From positions 186,001 through 250,000 of the forward strand of contig NZ_AXAE01000013.1 in assembly GCF_000472705.1 (NCBI RefSeq): a DNA stretch of 64,000 nucleotides, read 5' to 3'. Within the stretch, counting starts at the first letter, position 1, and each line of letters begins with the position of its first letter. The DNA is from Mesorhizobium erdmanii USDA 3471 (GTDB lineage Bacteria; Pseudomonadota; Alphaproteobacteria; Rhizobiales; Rhizobiaceae). The notes under the pieces are model-generated. The model saw only the letters and a list, made by a program, of their open reading frames with translations. It made no database searches and was not told the origin of the DNA. Shown piece after piece: positions 15,932-25,654 of the stretch. The translations under genes and the position numbers were made by a program.

Positions 15932-17839
15932 ATGGCTTCACGCTATCACGAGGTTTATGACGGCTGGAAACGCGACCCGGAAAAATTCTGGGCGGAGGCG
16001 GCTGACGCCATCGACTGGTATTCGCCCTGGGACAAGGTGTTCGATGCCAATGCCGGCGTCTACGGCCGCTGGTTTCCCGGTGCGATCTGCAACACTTGTT
16101 ACAACGCCATCGACCGCCATGTCGCGGGCGGCCGCGCCGACCAGATCGCTCTGATTTACGACAGCGCCATCTCCGGTACGGTGAAGAAATTCACCTATGC
16201 CGAATTGAAGCGCGAAGTGGTGGCGCTGACCTCGGTGCTGAAGAACCGTGGCGTCGGCAAGGGCGACCGCGTCATCATCTACATGCCGATGGTGGCGGAG
16301 GCGGCCATGGCCATGCTCGCCTGCGCCCGCATCGGCGCTGTGCATTCGGTGGTCTTCGGCGGCTTTGCCTCGCATGAATTGGCCACTCGTATCGACGACG
16401 CCAAACCGAAGCTGATCATCTCGGCTTCCTGCGGCCTCGAGCCGGGCCGCGTCGTTGCCTACAAGCCGCTGCTCGACAAGGCGATCGAAATGTCCCGCCA
16501 CAAGCCGGACGCTTGCCTGATCCTGCAGCGCGACCAGCTGCGCTGCGACCTGAAAGACCATTTCGACATCGATTATGCCGATGCCGTCGCGCGCGAGCGG
16601 GCAGCAGGCGCCAATGTCGACTGCGTGCCGGTGCTCGCCACCGACCCGCTCTACATCATCTACACCTCAGGCACGACCGGCCAGCCCAAGGGCATCGTGC
16701 GCGACAATGGCGGCCATATGGTCGCGCTGAAATGGACGATGGAAAACGAGTTCGGCGTCAAGCCCGGCGAAGTGTTCTGGGCGGCGTCCGATGTCGGCTG
16801 GGTGGTCGGACATTCCTACATCGTCTACGGCCCGCTGCTGCACGGCTGCACCAGCATCCTGTTCGAAGGCAAGCCGATCGGCACGCCGGACGCCGGCACC
16901 TACTGGCGGGTCATTTCCGACCATGGCGTCGTCGCATTGTTCACCGCGCCGACGGCCTTCCGCGCCATCAAGGGACAGGACCCCAAAGGCGAGTTCGTTC
17001 CCAGATACGACCTGTCGAAATTCCGTACGCTGTTCCTGGCCGGCGAACGCGCCGACCCCGAAACCATCAAATGGGCGGAGCAGAAGCTGAATGTGCCTGT
17101 CCTCGACCATTGGTGGCAGACCGAGACCGGTTCGCCGATGACCATCAATCCAGCCGGGCTTGGCCTGCTGCCGGTGAAATATGGCTCGCCCGGCGTGCCT
17201 ATGCCCGGCTACGACATCCGCGTGCTCGACGATGCCGGCCACGAGGTGCCGCGCGGCACACTCGGCAATGTGGTGGTCAAGCTGCCGCTGCCGGCAGGCT
17301 GCCTGCCGACGCTGTGGAACGCCGACCAGCGCTTCCGCCAGGCCTATCTCGACGAGTTCCCCGGCTTCTACAAGACGGCCGACGCCGGCATGATCGACGC
17401 GGACGGCTATCTCTATGTGATGGCCCGCACCGACGACATCATCAATGTCGCCGGCCACCGGCTGTCGACCGGCGCCATGGAAGAGGTGCTGGCCGCCCAT
17501 CCCGATGTCGCCGAATGCGCAGTCGTCGGCATCGCCGATGCGATGAAGGGGCAAATTCCGCTCGGTTTCGTGGTGCTGAACGCCGGCGTTACGCGCGACG
17601 GCGGCGCCATCGAGACGGAGGTGGTCGCGCTGGTGCGTGAGCGCATCGGGCCGGTCGCCGCCTTCAAGACCGTGGTGACGATCAAGCGCCTGCCCAAGAC
17701 GCGGTCGGGAAAAATCCTGCGCGGCACCATGCAGAAGATCGCCGACAAGGAAGCGTGGGCGATGCCGGCAACCATCGACGACCCGGTCATCCTGGACGAG
17801 ATCACCGTTGCGATGAAGGCGCGCGGAATCGGGATTTGA
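15932..17839 (+). CDS. prpE: Propionyl-CoA synthetase
   Basis: A 635-residue acyl-CoA synthetase (ANL superfamily) that activates propionate, and more slowly acetate, with ATP and CoA. The AMP-binding motif is YTSGTTGQPKG, followed by the PrpE-typical IVRDNGGHMVAL, and the C-terminal catalytic lysine lies in KTRSGKILRGTM. Length matches E. coli PrpE. ATG 15932 follows GGGGAGG. It stands alone between the PqqD-like genes and the exopolysaccharide region, with no 2-methylcitrate genes nearby. Confidence 0.9.
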   Translation: MASRYHEVYDGWKRDPEKFWAEAADAIDWYSPWDKVFDANAGVYGRWFPGAICNTCYNAIDRHVAGGRADQIALIYDSAISGTVKKFTYAELKREVVALTSVLKNRGVGKGDRVIIYMPMVAEAAMAMLACARIGAVHSVVFGGFASHELATRIDDAKPKLIISASCGLEPGRVVAYKPLLDKAIEMSRHKPDACLILQRDQLRCDLKDHFDIDYADAVARERAAGANVDCVPVLATDPLYIIYTSGTTGQPKGIVRDNGGHMVALKWTMENEFGVKPGEVFWAASDVGWVVGHSYIVYGPLLHGCTSILFEGKPIGTPDAGTYWRVISDHGVVALFTAPTAFRAIKGQDPKGEFVPRYDLSKFRTLFLAGERADPETIKWAEQKLNVPVLDHWWQTETGSPMTINPAGLGLLPVKYGSPGVPMPGYDIRVLDDAGHEVPRGTLGNVVVKLPLPAGCLPTLWNADQRFRQAYLDEFPGFYKTADAGMIDADGYLYVMARTDDIINVAGHRLSTGAMEEVLAAHPDVAECAVVGIADAMKGQIPLGFVVLNAGVTRDGGAIETEVVALVRERIGPVAAFKTVVTIKRLPKTRSGKILRGTMQKIADKEAWAMPATIDDPVILDEITVAMKARGIGI

Positions 17840-17923
17840 TACCACCGGCACATGTGACGCGCCGCCATTTCCGGATGTTTCGGGGCGGCGAAGTTTGTGA
17901 TCGCCGCGGTTCGCAATCGTTGA

Positions 17924-17938
17924 TTGTGCATCGCAACA
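17924..17938. promoter_or_regulatory. TGTTGC-N3-GCAACA-like site before the acyltransferase gene
   Basis: TTGTGC-ATC-GCAACA. The right half matches the motif consensus exactly and is followed by TT, as at 26878 and 45291. It lies 44 bases upstream of the acyltransferase start, the first gene of the exopolysaccharide locus. Confidence 0.5.
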
Positions 17939-17981
17939 TTCCACCCTACACTTTTCGTGGGGGGCCATCCGGCGGTGCGGT

Positions 17982-19064
17982 ATGGCTCAGCAGAAAATTA
18001 CATTTGGCGGCGTCGACATCCTGCGGTTCCTCGCCGCCGTAATGGTCATGGTCTACCACCACGGCTTCTGGGTGTGGGCCTATCCCGATGGCATCTCGGC
18101 GCGGGCCGCGGGCGGCGTGCCGGCACAACGTGGTATAGGCGCCTGGGTCGGATCAGGCTGGGTCGGCGTCGAGATATTCTTCGTCATCAGCGGTTTCGTC
18201 ATCGCCTTCAGCGCCGAAAAGTCGACGCCGCTGCGCTTCTTCGAGGCCCGGGTGAAACGGCTGGCGCCGGCGGTCTGGATCTGTGCGCCAGTCACCGCCG
18301 TGCTGTTGCTGCTCATCGGCCTGAGCTGGCCAACCGATGCGGTGGTAAGGCTGGCCCGCACCGGCCTGTTCGCGCCCTATGGTCCCTGGGTGGACAGCGT
18401 CTACTGGACACTCGGCATCGAGATCGCATTCTACGCCATCGTCTGGGTGCTGCTGCGGCTCGGGCGTTTCCACCTGATGGAGGCGGTCGCCATCGTTATC
18501 GGCGTGGTCAGCACTCTGTTCTGGTGCCTCTATTATCCGCTCGGCTGGGCCGACTTCGCCGAAACGCGGTGGCTGCAGCTCACCCTGGTGCACCACGGCT
18601 GCTTCTTCGCCGTCGGCGTGCTCATCTGGCTGGTGCGGTTCAAGGCGCTGACGGTGCCGCGCCTTGGCTTCTGCCTGCTGTTCCTTGGCGGCGGCGTGCT
18701 GCAGATCGCCAGTTCGGTCGACGTCCACAACATCAAGGTCAATGCCGTGATGCCCCATGCGCCGCCGATCCTGATCTTCCTCGTCGCCATCGCCTTGATG
18801 GCGTGGTCGCTGCGCCTCGACCTCAGCTGGAGCGGCTGGCGCCGGATCGGCCTGATGACCTATCCGCTCTATCTGATCCACGATGTCGTCGGCGCGGCGA
18901 TGCTTGGGGCGATGGTCCGCGCCGGGGTGCCTTATCTCGTCTCCATGGCCGTGATCGGCGCGACCATGATCGCGGCAAGCTGGCTGGTGGCGACGGAAGC
19001 CGAACCGCGCGTCCGGCTGTTGCTCGATCACACCGTGTTCCGCTACCGCCTCAAGGCGGCGTGA
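17982..19064 (+). CDS. Acyltransferase 3 family membrane protein (ExoZ-like)
   Basis: A 360-residue integral membrane O-acyltransferase. The N-terminal family signature is visible as DILRFLAAVMVMVYHHGFW and FFVISGFVIAF, and about ten hydrophobic spans follow. Such enzymes transfer acetyl or other acyl groups from cytoplasmic donors to polysaccharides; ExoZ acetylates succinoglycan. It lies next to exoP and carries the shared exo motif upstream, so acetylation of the local exopolysaccharide is the likely role. Orthology with ExoZ is plausible, not proved. Confidence 0.8.
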   Translation: MAQQKITFGGVDILRFLAAVMVMVYHHGFWVWAYPDGISARAAGGVPAQRGIGAWVGSGWVGVEIFFVISGFVIAFSAEKSTPLRFFEARVKRLAPAVWICAPVTAVLLLLIGLSWPTDAVVRLARTGLFAPYGPWVDSVYWTLGIEIAFYAIVWVLLRLGRFHLMEAVAIVIGVVSTLFWCLYYPLGWADFAETRWLQLTLVHHGCFFAVGVLIWLVRFKALTVPRLGFCLLFLGGGVLQIASSVDVHNIKVNAVMPHAPPILIFLVAIALMAWSLRLDLSWSGWRRIGLMTYPLYLIHDVVGAAMLGAMVRAGVPYLVSMAVIGATMIAASWLVATEAEPRVRLLLDHTVFRYRLKAA

Positions 19065-19079
19065 CCAACCGCCTGCCCC

Positions 19080-19128
19080 AGATAGCGAATGGCCAAGCTA
19101 TCTCCCAGCCGCGACAAATGCGGCTGGG
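19080..19128. terminator. Pair of stem-loops between convergent genes
   Basis: AGATAGC (19080-19086) pairs with GCTATCT (19097-19103), followed at once by CCCAGCCGC (19104-19112) pairing with GCGGCTGGG (19120-19128). They fill the 85-base gap between the acyltransferase and exoP stop codons. No T-run follows on either strand, so a bidirectional transcription barrier is likely but not certain. Confidence 0.45.
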
Positions 19129-19149
19129 CCTCGAGGGCAACGGCCAGGC

Positions 19150-21534
19150 TCAGGCCGCCCTGCTGCGCACTTCCGACTTGTCGAGATAGTAGCTCGAATA
19201 TTTGTCGAAGAATTTCTCCGACGCGCCGAACGATCCGTATTTGGCGAGCTTCTTCAGGTCGACCTTGTTCAGCACCGCGCCGACGATCTTGTTGGCGACA
19301 TAGGGTTCGGATTCCAGCATCGACCGCACCATGGCGCGCGGTGTGCGGCCCCATTCGGTGACCAGCACGAAGCCGTCGACGAGCGGCGCGAAGGCCTTGG
19401 CGTCAACCACCGGTCCGAGCGGCGGCAGATCGACGACGATGTACTCGAACGTCTCCTTGGCATTCTCGATGAAACGCCGCATTCCGGCCGAGGACAGAAG
19501 CTCGCTGGTGTGCGAGAAGTTGCCGCGCAGCACGGCCGGGATGATGGCGAGCTTGGTCTGCCGGTCGATCTTGCCGACGGATTGCCAGGTCTGGCCGTTG
19601 ACCACGGCCTCCATCAGGCCCTGCTCGGCCTCCATGCCGAGGCTGCGGCTGAGGCCAGGATTGCGCAAGTCGCCGTCGATGAGCAGCGTCTTGGCGCCGT
19701 TGGCGGCAAGCAGCCCGGCGAGATTGGCCGCGACCGTCGATTTGCCTTCACCGGGAAGCACCGAGATGACGCCGATGACACGGCTGCCTTGCCCTTCCAT
19801 CACGACATCGAAGGCGATCTTGGCGCTGCGCAGTGTTTCGGAGAACATCGATGCCGGAGCGTCGATGCTGACCCGCATGCGTGCCCGCCTTTCGATGGCG
19901 GCCGGCGATCTGGCATCCTTCTGATCCGGTTGAGCCTCGGCCTGCTTGTCCTCCTTGGCCGGTTTGCTGCCGATGGTCGGCAAATAGCCGAGGAATTTGA
20001 GGCCAACGCGGTCACGGACCTCCTCGCCGGTCCTGAAAAACCGCTCGTTGAACTCGTTGAGGCCGCCGAAGCCGGCGCCCATCAGCATGCCGAGCACGAG
20101 GGACAGTCCGAGCACGATGATGGTGCGCGGGCTCGAGGCAGAGAGCGGCGTCGACGCGTCCGAGATGATGCGGATCTTGCCGACCGGGAAGGATTGCTGC
20201 TGCGCGGCTTCCTCATAGCGGCCGAGGAAGGTCTGATAGAGCGTGGTGAGCGCCGTCGCCTTCTGGTCGAGCTCGCGCAACTGAACCTGCGACTGGTTGT
20301 CGATCGAACTCTTGCCCTGTGCGGTGGCGACATTGGCCCGCAGCGCCGTCTCGCGCGCCAACGCCACCTCATACTCGTTGCGATAGCTTTCGGTGAGCTG
20401 CTTCAGCTCGCCGAAGATCTGCGCCGATATGTCGGCCTTTTCCTTGGCGAGCGCCACGGCCTGCGGATGAGTGGGGCCGAAATTCGCCTCGACGTCCTGC
20501 TGCCGCTTGGCGACCGCGAGATAGCGGGTCTTGAGGGTGGAGATGACCGAGCTGCTCGGCTGGTCGGCCGATATGGCGGCATCCCTGAAAGCGTTTTCGG
20601 AGCCGCTGTCGATGATCGATTTGTACTGCTGGTAGCGGGCGCTGGCGCGCGCCGTGTCGGCCTGGGCCACGATGAGCTGGGCGTTGAGGTCGGCAAGCTG
20701 CTTGTCGCTCATCAACTGGCCATCGCTGTTGGCGGACAGGCCGTGTGCGGCCCTGAATTTTTCGACCGCCAGGGATGCCTGCTGCGAGCTTTCGCGCAGT
20801 TCCGTCAGCCGGCCTTGCAGCCAGACCGCCGCGCGCTCGGTGGCATCGAAGCTGGCGTCGAGCTGATCGGCAAGATAGGCGTCGGCATAGGCCTTGGTGA
20901 TCGCTTTCGCCAGGCCCGGATCCGTCGCTTGATAGCCAAGCGCGATGACGTAGCTTCGTCCGACGCGATCGGCACGAATCTCGTTCTGCAGCTTGAGAAT
21001 CGCGTAGTCACGGCGCGACGCGGCAATCAGCGCGTCGCGGGCAGCCGGGTCGAGCTTGCTGATGTCGCCGACGCCCGGGATGATAGGGCTCGGACGAACA
21101 TACTGGATCAGGCCGCGGATCAGGCCGACGCCCTGGGCAAGCGCCGACTGCGGCGGGTTCATGAACGCGTCGCTTTGGTCGAGCTTGAGCTTGTCGACGA
21201 CCACCGCGGCAAGCCGCGTCGAGGTCAGGATCTCGATCTGGCTCAGAATGGCGCTATCGGTCTGCATGGTCGTCGACGCCGCCGAAATATCGTCGACGAT
21301 CTTGTTCAGGCCCTCGTCGATCAGCACGCTCGAGATCGACACATATTTGGGCGGTGTCGTCTGCAGATACAGCATGCCCAGGAAAAGACCGATGGCGGCG
21401 CACACGGCAACCACCTTGGCTTGCCGCGCGGCCATGCCAAGCAGCCGCTCGATATCGATGAAGTCTTCGCCGTTTCCTGCGTCCGAATTCGGCAATGGCA
21501 TCCTCTTGTCGAGAGGGAAATTGGCATAGTTCAT
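19150..21534 (-). CDS. exoP: Exopolysaccharide chain-length regulator and tyrosine autokinase (ExoP/Wzc)
   Basis: A 794-residue polysaccharide co-polymerase. A cytoplasmic N-terminus precedes TM1 (around residues 38-56), then comes a long periplasmic coiled-coil region and TM2 (around residues 455-475, just before GGLNEFNERFFRTGEEVRDR). The C-terminal BY-kinase domain has Walker A in VLPGEGKSTVAANL and LLIDGDLRNPGLS, and a Tyr-rich tail (KYSSYYLDK) for autophosphorylation. It controls polymer length with ExoQ and ExoF. It is followed on the same strand by no other gene and preceded by exoN, matching the exoP-N-O-M-A-L order of Sinorhizobium. Confidence 0.92.
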   Translation of the reverse strand: MNYANFPLDKRMPLPNSDAGNGEDFIDIERLLGMAARQAKVVAVCAAIGLFLGMLYLQTTPPKYVSISSVLIDEGLNKIVDDISAASTTMQTDSAILSQIEILTSTRLAAVVVDKLKLDQSDAFMNPPQSALAQGVGLIRGLIQYVRPSPIIPGVGDISKLDPAARDALIAASRRDYAILKLQNEIRADRVGRSYVIALGYQATDPGLAKAITKAYADAYLADQLDASFDATERAAVWLQGRLTELRESSQQASLAVEKFRAAHGLSANSDGQLMSDKQLADLNAQLIVAQADTARASARYQQYKSIIDSGSENAFRDAAISADQPSSSVISTLKTRYLAVAKRQQDVEANFGPTHPQAVALAKEKADISAQIFGELKQLTESYRNEYEVALARETALRANVATAQGKSSIDNQSQVQLRELDQKATALTTLYQTFLGRYEEAAQQQSFPVGKIRIISDASTPLSASSPRTIIVLGLSLVLGMLMGAGFGGLNEFNERFFRTGEEVRDRVGLKFLGYLPTIGSKPAKEDKQAEAQPDQKDARSPAAIERRARMRVSIDAPASMFSETLRSAKIAFDVVMEGQGSRVIGVISVLPGEGKSTVAANLAGLLAANGAKTLLIDGDLRNPGLSRSLGMEAEQGLMEAVVNGQTWQSVGKIDRQTKLAIIPAVLRGNFSHTSELLSSAGMRRFIENAKETFEYIVVDLPPLGPVVDAKAFAPLVDGFVLVTEWGRTPRAMVRSMLESEPYVANKIVGAVLNKVDLKKLAKYGSFGASEKFFDKYSSYYLDKSEVRSRAA

Positions 21535-21600
21535 CGTCGGTCCAATCCAGAGCCTGTTGCGTTCCCGATCATTGGGCTGAGGCTCTATCTCTTTGTTTGG

Positions 21601-21634
21601 GCATGATCTTTTCCGAAAATCTCCGGGATCGTGC
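21601..21634. repeat. Short palindromic repeat between exoP and exoN
   Basis: GCATGATC (21601-21608) and GATCGTGC (21627-21634) form a stem with one G-T pair around TTTTCCGAAAATCTCCGG. This is a degenerate relative of the Rhizobiales palindromic repeat also seen at 1822-1872. Confidence 0.5.
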
Positions 21635-21760
21635 CTTGGCTTGCAGGCGCCTCAACGGTCGGGAGCATTGCCACGAAGCAACGCAAGCTTCATGCCAGAC
21701 GGCGGGGGCCTGTCGGGCCCTCGCCGCCAGCCATCCGGCAATACTCCCGAAAGATGGGCA

Positions 21761-22657
21761 TTATGCGGCTTCTTCCTGACGTTCATGCGACCGGACGAAC
21801 TCCTGAAGCATCTCGAAGACCGGGCCCTTCATGTCGGCACGCGCCAGCGCGAAGGCGATGTTGGCCTGGATGAAGCCTTCCTTGGAGCCGCAATCGAACA
21901 TGCGGCCCAGGAAAGGCTGGGCGAAGAATGGTTGGTCCTTCGACAGGCGGACCATGGCATCGGTCAGCTGGATCTCGTTGCCGGCGCCACGTTGCTGATT
22001 GCCGAGCAGCGCAAAGATCTCGGGCTGCAGGATGTAGCGGCCGTTGATGTAGAAGTTCGACGGCGCGTTGGCCGGGGCCGGTTTTTCGACCATGGCGGAG
22101 ACCTCGAAACCGCCGCCAATATCGGCGCCGCGGCCGACAATGCCGTATTTGTTGGTCTCGCTCGGATCGCAACGTTCCACGGCGATGACGTTGCCGCCGG
22201 TACGCTCATAAAGGTCGACGGTCTCGGCCAGGCAGCCGCGCCCGCCGAAGGAGACCATGTCGGGCAAAAGCAGGGCAAAGGGCTCGTTGCCGATGACCTC
22301 GCGGGCGCACCAGACGGCGTGGCCGAGGCCCTGCGGCGACTGCTGGCGGATGAAGGAGGTGGCGCCGGCCACCGGCAGCATGCTTTCGAGCGCCTCCAGC
22401 TGAGTTTTCTTGCCGGTCTGCTCCAGGGTGCCGATCAATTCCGGATGCAGGTCGAAATAGTCCTCGATGACCGCCTTGTTGCGGCCGGTCACGAAGACGA
22501 TGTGCTCGATGCCGGCTTCGAAGGCCTCGTCCACCGCATATTGCACGACAGGCCTGTCGACCACGGGAAGCATTTCCTTCGGCATCGACTTGGTCGCCGG
22601 CAGGAACCTCGTTCCAAGCCCCGCCACCGGTATCACGGCCTTCCTGATTTTCTTCAT
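21761..22657 (-). CDS. exoN: UTP-glucose-1-phosphate uridylyltransferase (ExoN/GalU)
   Basis: A 298-residue nucleotidyltransferase that makes UDP-glucose from glucose 1-phosphate and UTP. The activation loop is [20 protein letters not shown] near the N-terminus, and the family pattern continues with VEKPAP and [13 protein letters not shown]-glucose feeds the glucosyltransferases in this locus and is the substrate of the Ugd encoded at 32746. Length is typical. The position between exoP and exoO matches the Sinorhizobium order, so exoN is preferred over a housekeeping galU. Confidence 0.92.
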   Translation of the reverse strand: MKKIRKAVIPVAGLGTRFLPATKSMPKEMLPVVDRPVVQYAVDEAFEAGIEHIVFVTGRNKAVIEDYFDLHPELIGTLEQTGKKTQLEALESMLPVAGATSFIRQQSPQGLGHAVWCAREVIGNEPFALLLPDMVSFGGRGCLAETVDLYERTGGNVIAVERCDPSETNKYGIVGRGADIGGGFEVSAMVEKPAPANAPSNFYINGRYILQPEIFALLGNQQRGAGNEIQLTDAMVRLSKDQPFFAQPFLGRMFDCGSKEGFIQANIAFALARADMKGPVFEMLQEFVRSHERQEEAA

Positions 22658-22731
22658 CGCAAATTCCTTCTGAGGAGATCGACTTCAGTCCACTCACAGG
22701 CCACGAAAAATCCCTCCATGTGCCTGCATCT

Positions 22732-23715
22732 TCACCTCCCCACCCCCACGGCAAACTGTGCCGCTACTCGTCGCAACCGCACGGCGATCGGCATACCCAT
22801 GTGCCTGACCGCCGCCGGGTCGCTGAGCGCCGTCCGGATCGCCTTGAGCGGGGACCGCGCCTTGATGTGCTGGACCATCGCCAGGAAGGAGGCCGCCTTG
22901 CGCAGGCTGCGGCCGCGCCGGGCAAAGGCCGCCTGGGCTGCCTCGTCCATCCGATGGGTTTGAGCGAATACGGCATCCGCCTTGCGCATCGCTTCCACAT
23001 GGTGAAGCTCGAGCACACGCGAGATGGAGCCGCTGCGAATATGATAGGCGTAGCCGATGTCGGGCTCGACCACGCATCTGCCGCCCTTGGCGAGCGCCTC
23101 GGCAAACAGGATGTAGTCTTCGCCGATCCTCAGTTGCTCATCGTAGCGCAGCCGGTTTTCGTCCAGGAACCGGCGCTGGAAGATCGGCTTGAGGTAGCCG
23201 AGGTTGAACTTCGATTCAAAGACGATGTTGCCGGCGATGTAGGTGGCCAGCGAAATCTCACGCAAGCCTTCCAGATACTGCCTGGGGAACATCGCATCCT
23301 CGACCACGCCGTCCTCGCGGATGACCTGGAGATTGTCGACGGCGATCTGGGCATCCGCCTTTTCGGCGCGGCCGATCATGGCGGCGAGACGGCCGGGAAA
23401 GACGGCATCGTCGGAATCAAGAACCGCGATCCACCGGCCACGGGCGACGTCGAGCCCGGCATTTCGGGCGCCGCCGGGACCACGATTCCTGGCCAGGGCG
23501 ACGACGCGCACAATGTCTTGGGGATAGGACCGAGCCACATCGAGCGTGGCGTCGCGTGACTGGTCGTCGACGACGATGATCTCGACGCTGACGCCCTTCT
23601 GCGCGATGGCGCTGGCGATCGCCCGGTCGAGCGTTGCCTCGGCATTGTAGGCGGCAATGACGAAGGAAATATCGGGGACTGAAACATCGGAGGTTGGGGA
23701 AACGTCAGGCTGCAC
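22732..23715 (-). CDS. exoO: GT2 glycosyltransferase (ExoO-like)
   Basis: A 327-residue family 2 glycosyltransferase with ISFVIAAYNAEATLDRAI at the N-terminus, VVDDQSRD, the metal-binding VLDSDD and IGEDYILFAEAL. In succinoglycan synthesis ExoO adds one of the later glucose residues to the lipid-linked repeat unit. GTG 23715 is chosen as start because GGAGG sits five bases upstream, and this start overlaps the end of exoM by 11 bases. The frame is open further upstream but that part is low-complexity and lies within exoM. Confidence 0.85.
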   Translation of the reverse strand: MQPDVSPTSDVSVPDISFVIAAYNAEATLDRAIASAIAQKGVSVEIIVVDDQSRDATLDVARSYPQDIVRVVALARNRGPGGARNAGLDVARGRWIAVLDSDDAVFPGRLAAMIGRAEKADAQIAVDNLQVIREDGVVEDAMFPRQYLEGLREISLATYIAGNIVFESKFNLGYLKPIFQRRFLDENRLRYDEQLRIGEDYILFAEALAKGGRCVVEPDIGYAYHIRSGSISRVLELHHVEAMRKADAVFAQTHRMDEAAQAAFARRGRSLRKAASFLAMVQHIKARSPLKAIRTALSDPAAVRHMGMPIAVRLRRVAAQFAVGVGR

Positions 23716-24655
23716 GCTTGCCTCCTTCCCCAGGTGAGGATTGACCGTAGAGGCGGATTTCGCGGACGCCGACAAGGCCGCTGACGACGCCGACATGCAT
23801 GATGCCGCGCAGCACGCTGCGGTTCCTGCGCACCGGGCTGGCGACGACGGCAAGCGCCGAGGCGAAGCAATAGATGGCCTTTGCCGAGGCGAGGCCGACA
23901 TGCTTGATCAGCCCCATGCCACGCGCGTTGCTGCCCAGAAGGTGGCCATGCGTCTGACCGACGCGAAAACGGCGGCGGCCGAGCCAGTCAAACGCCGCCC
24001 TCGAGCGCGGTACCACCTCGTCCACCCAGGCCTCCCTGGAGAAGGCAATGCGGCCGCCGGCCTTGACCATCTGATCGAAGAACTCGGTGTCTTCGCCGCC
24101 GGTCTGGCCGCGCGCCAGGCTGAAGCGACGGCCATGCAGGCTGTCCGATCCCATGCGCAGCAGCACGTTGCAGGTGTAGCCGGTGCGGATCTCGCCGCGC
24201 ACCCAGACGGGCAAGGTCGAATGGAAATCGCCGCGCTGCATCCATTCAGGTGCATCCGGGCGGTAGAGCGCCCGCACCGGGCCGAGCACAGCTGTCGCAC
24301 CGCTATCCTCGGCCGTCGCGACCAGCTCGGACAGCCAACGGGTGGAAGCAGTCTCGTCGTCGTCGATGAAGGCGAGGAAATCCGCCTCGCTGGCATCGAG
24401 GCAAGCGTTGCGGGCGACCGAGATGTTGCGCGCCGGGGCATGCCGATAGCGGATCGGCAATTGCAAATCCCGCGACAGCGCTGCCACCAGGGCCTGGGCG
24501 CTCGGCGCGTCGTCATTGTCGGCGACGATGACACCGACATCGAAGCCTTCGGGCATCCCCATGGCGGCAAGCGAGCGCAACGTATCGGCCAGCTCCGGCC
24601 GCCGGAACGTGCACACGCCGATGTCGATGCTGCGGTTCCTGGCCTGGACCGCCAT
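23705..24655 (-). CDS. exoM: GT2 glycosyltransferase (ExoM-like)
   Basis: A 316-residue glycosyltransferase with IDIGVCTFRRPELADTL at the start, VIVADNDD, the metal motif FIDDDET and GEIRTGYTCNVLLR in the middle. The C-terminus pattern RNRSVLRGIMHVGVVSGLVG is characteristic of ExoM as I recall it from Sinorhizobium. ExoM adds a beta-1,4-glucose during succinoglycan repeat assembly. ATG 24655 overlaps the exoA stop as ATGA. Confidence 0.87.
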   Translation of the reverse strand: MAVQARNRSIDIGVCTFRRPELADTLRSLAAMGMPEGFDVGVIVADNDDAPSAQALVAALSRDLQLPIRYRHAPARNISVARNACLDASEADFLAFIDDDETASTRWLSELVATAEDSGATAVLGPVRALYRPDAPEWMQRGDFHSTLPVWVRGEIRTGYTCNVLLRMGSDSLHGRRFSLARGQTGGEDTEFFDQMVKAGGRIAFSREAWVDEVVPRSRAAFDWLGRRRFRVGQTHGHLLGSNARGMGLIKHVGLASAKAIYCFASALAVVASPVRRNRSVLRGIMHVGVVSGLVGVREIRLYGQSSPGEGGKRAA

Positions 24656-25644
24656 CACGCCACCCCTCGTCGCGCGCCGAGGCCGAGAAGCTGCAGCCAG
24701 AAGCCGACGGACCAGCCGAAATGCATGACCATGGCCGAGACGCCAGCGAGCGCGATGTCGGCATTGCGCTGGCGGATGGCCGTCACCAGGCCGTAGCCCA
24801 GGCACACCGAAGCCCAGACCAGCAGCGGCACCGCCGCGATCCAGTGCACGAACGAGAAGACCGCCAGCAGGACCACCGGGAAGACCGCCAGCGGCACCAT
24901 CTGCCGGACCTTGGGGATGACGCGGTGCTTCAGCACGTTCTTGGCGCGGCCGCGGCCATAACCGAGATACTGGAGATACAGGCCTTTGAGCGAGGCGCGC
25001 GGATAATAGACCATCTGCGTCTTGCCGCTCATCCAGATCTTGTAGCCGGCCTGCCGCAGCCGGTAGTCGAGCTCGGCATCCTCATTGTGGCTGAACGTCT
25101 CGTCATAGCCGCCGACAGCGCCGAATGCCGATATCCGCATCAGGGCGTGATGGCCGTGGTCGACCCATTCCCCGGCGGAGAGATGGCGGTGCTTGGAGCC
25201 GCCGGTGCCGAGTTTTGAATTCTGCGCCGCCGCAACCGATTTCTGCAGGGCGCCGCTGCCGCTGGTCCGCATGGAAACCACGACCGAATCCGCTGATGTG
25301 GCCAGTGCTTCCTCGACCAGCCGGTCGCAATAGTCGTCGGGATAGCCGCCATGGGCGTCAATGCGGATCAGATACTGCGCGCCTTCGCCAAACGTGCCGA
25401 CGGCGAGATTGATCGCCGCGCTCTGGATGCGCCGCTCGTTGTGCAGCAGGATGACGCGTGCATCGGCGGCGGCGATCTGCTCGACGATGGCCAGCGTGCC
25501 ATCGGTGCTGCCGCCATCGACAACGACAATCCTGGCGCCAAGCCTTTCGGCGGAGGGCCGCAACTGATCAAGCAGCGTACCGATATGGGTCGCCTCGTTC
25601 AGGCAGGGAATCACGATCAGGCTGGAAGGAGGCGCTTGCGTCAT
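24655..25644 (-). CDS. exoA: GT2 glycosyltransferase (ExoA-like)
   Basis: A 329-residue glycosyltransferase with SLIVIPCLNEATHIGTLLDQL, VVDGGSTDGT, RIDAHGGYP, the acceptor-site region HNEDAELDYRLRQAGY and two to three hydrophobic C-terminal spans that hold it at the inner membrane. In succinoglycan synthesis ExoA adds the first glucose (beta-1,3) to the lipid-linked galactose laid down by ExoY. Its length matches Sinorhizobium ExoA. It is followed by exoM with a four-base overlap. Confidence 0.88.
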   Translation of the reverse strand: MTQAPPSSLIVIPCLNEATHIGTLLDQLRPSAERLGARIVVVDGGSTDGTLAIVEQIAAADARVILLHNERRIQSAAINLAVGTFGEGAQYLIRIDAHGGYPDDYCDRLVEEALATSADSVVVSMRTSGSGALQKSVAAAQNSKLGTGGSKHRHLSAGEWVDHGHHALMRISAFGAVGGYDETFSHNEDAELDYRLRQAGYKIWMSGKTQMVYYPRASLKGLYLQYLGYGRGRAKNVLKHRVIPKVRQMVPLAVFPVVLLAVFSFVHWIAAVPLLVWASVCLGYGLVTAIRQRNADIALAGVSAMVMHFGWSVGFWLQLLGLGARRGVA

Positions 25645-25654
25645 CGGGTAGGTC

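Noticed and set aside
17860..17890. CGCCGCC/GGCGGCG hairpin after prpE as terminator
   Set aside because: Seven-base stem with a 17-base loop and no T-run; too weak to call.
19510..21606. 698-codon plus-strand frame opposite exoP
   Set aside because: Antisense shadow; exoP has intact kinase motifs and the expected neighbours.
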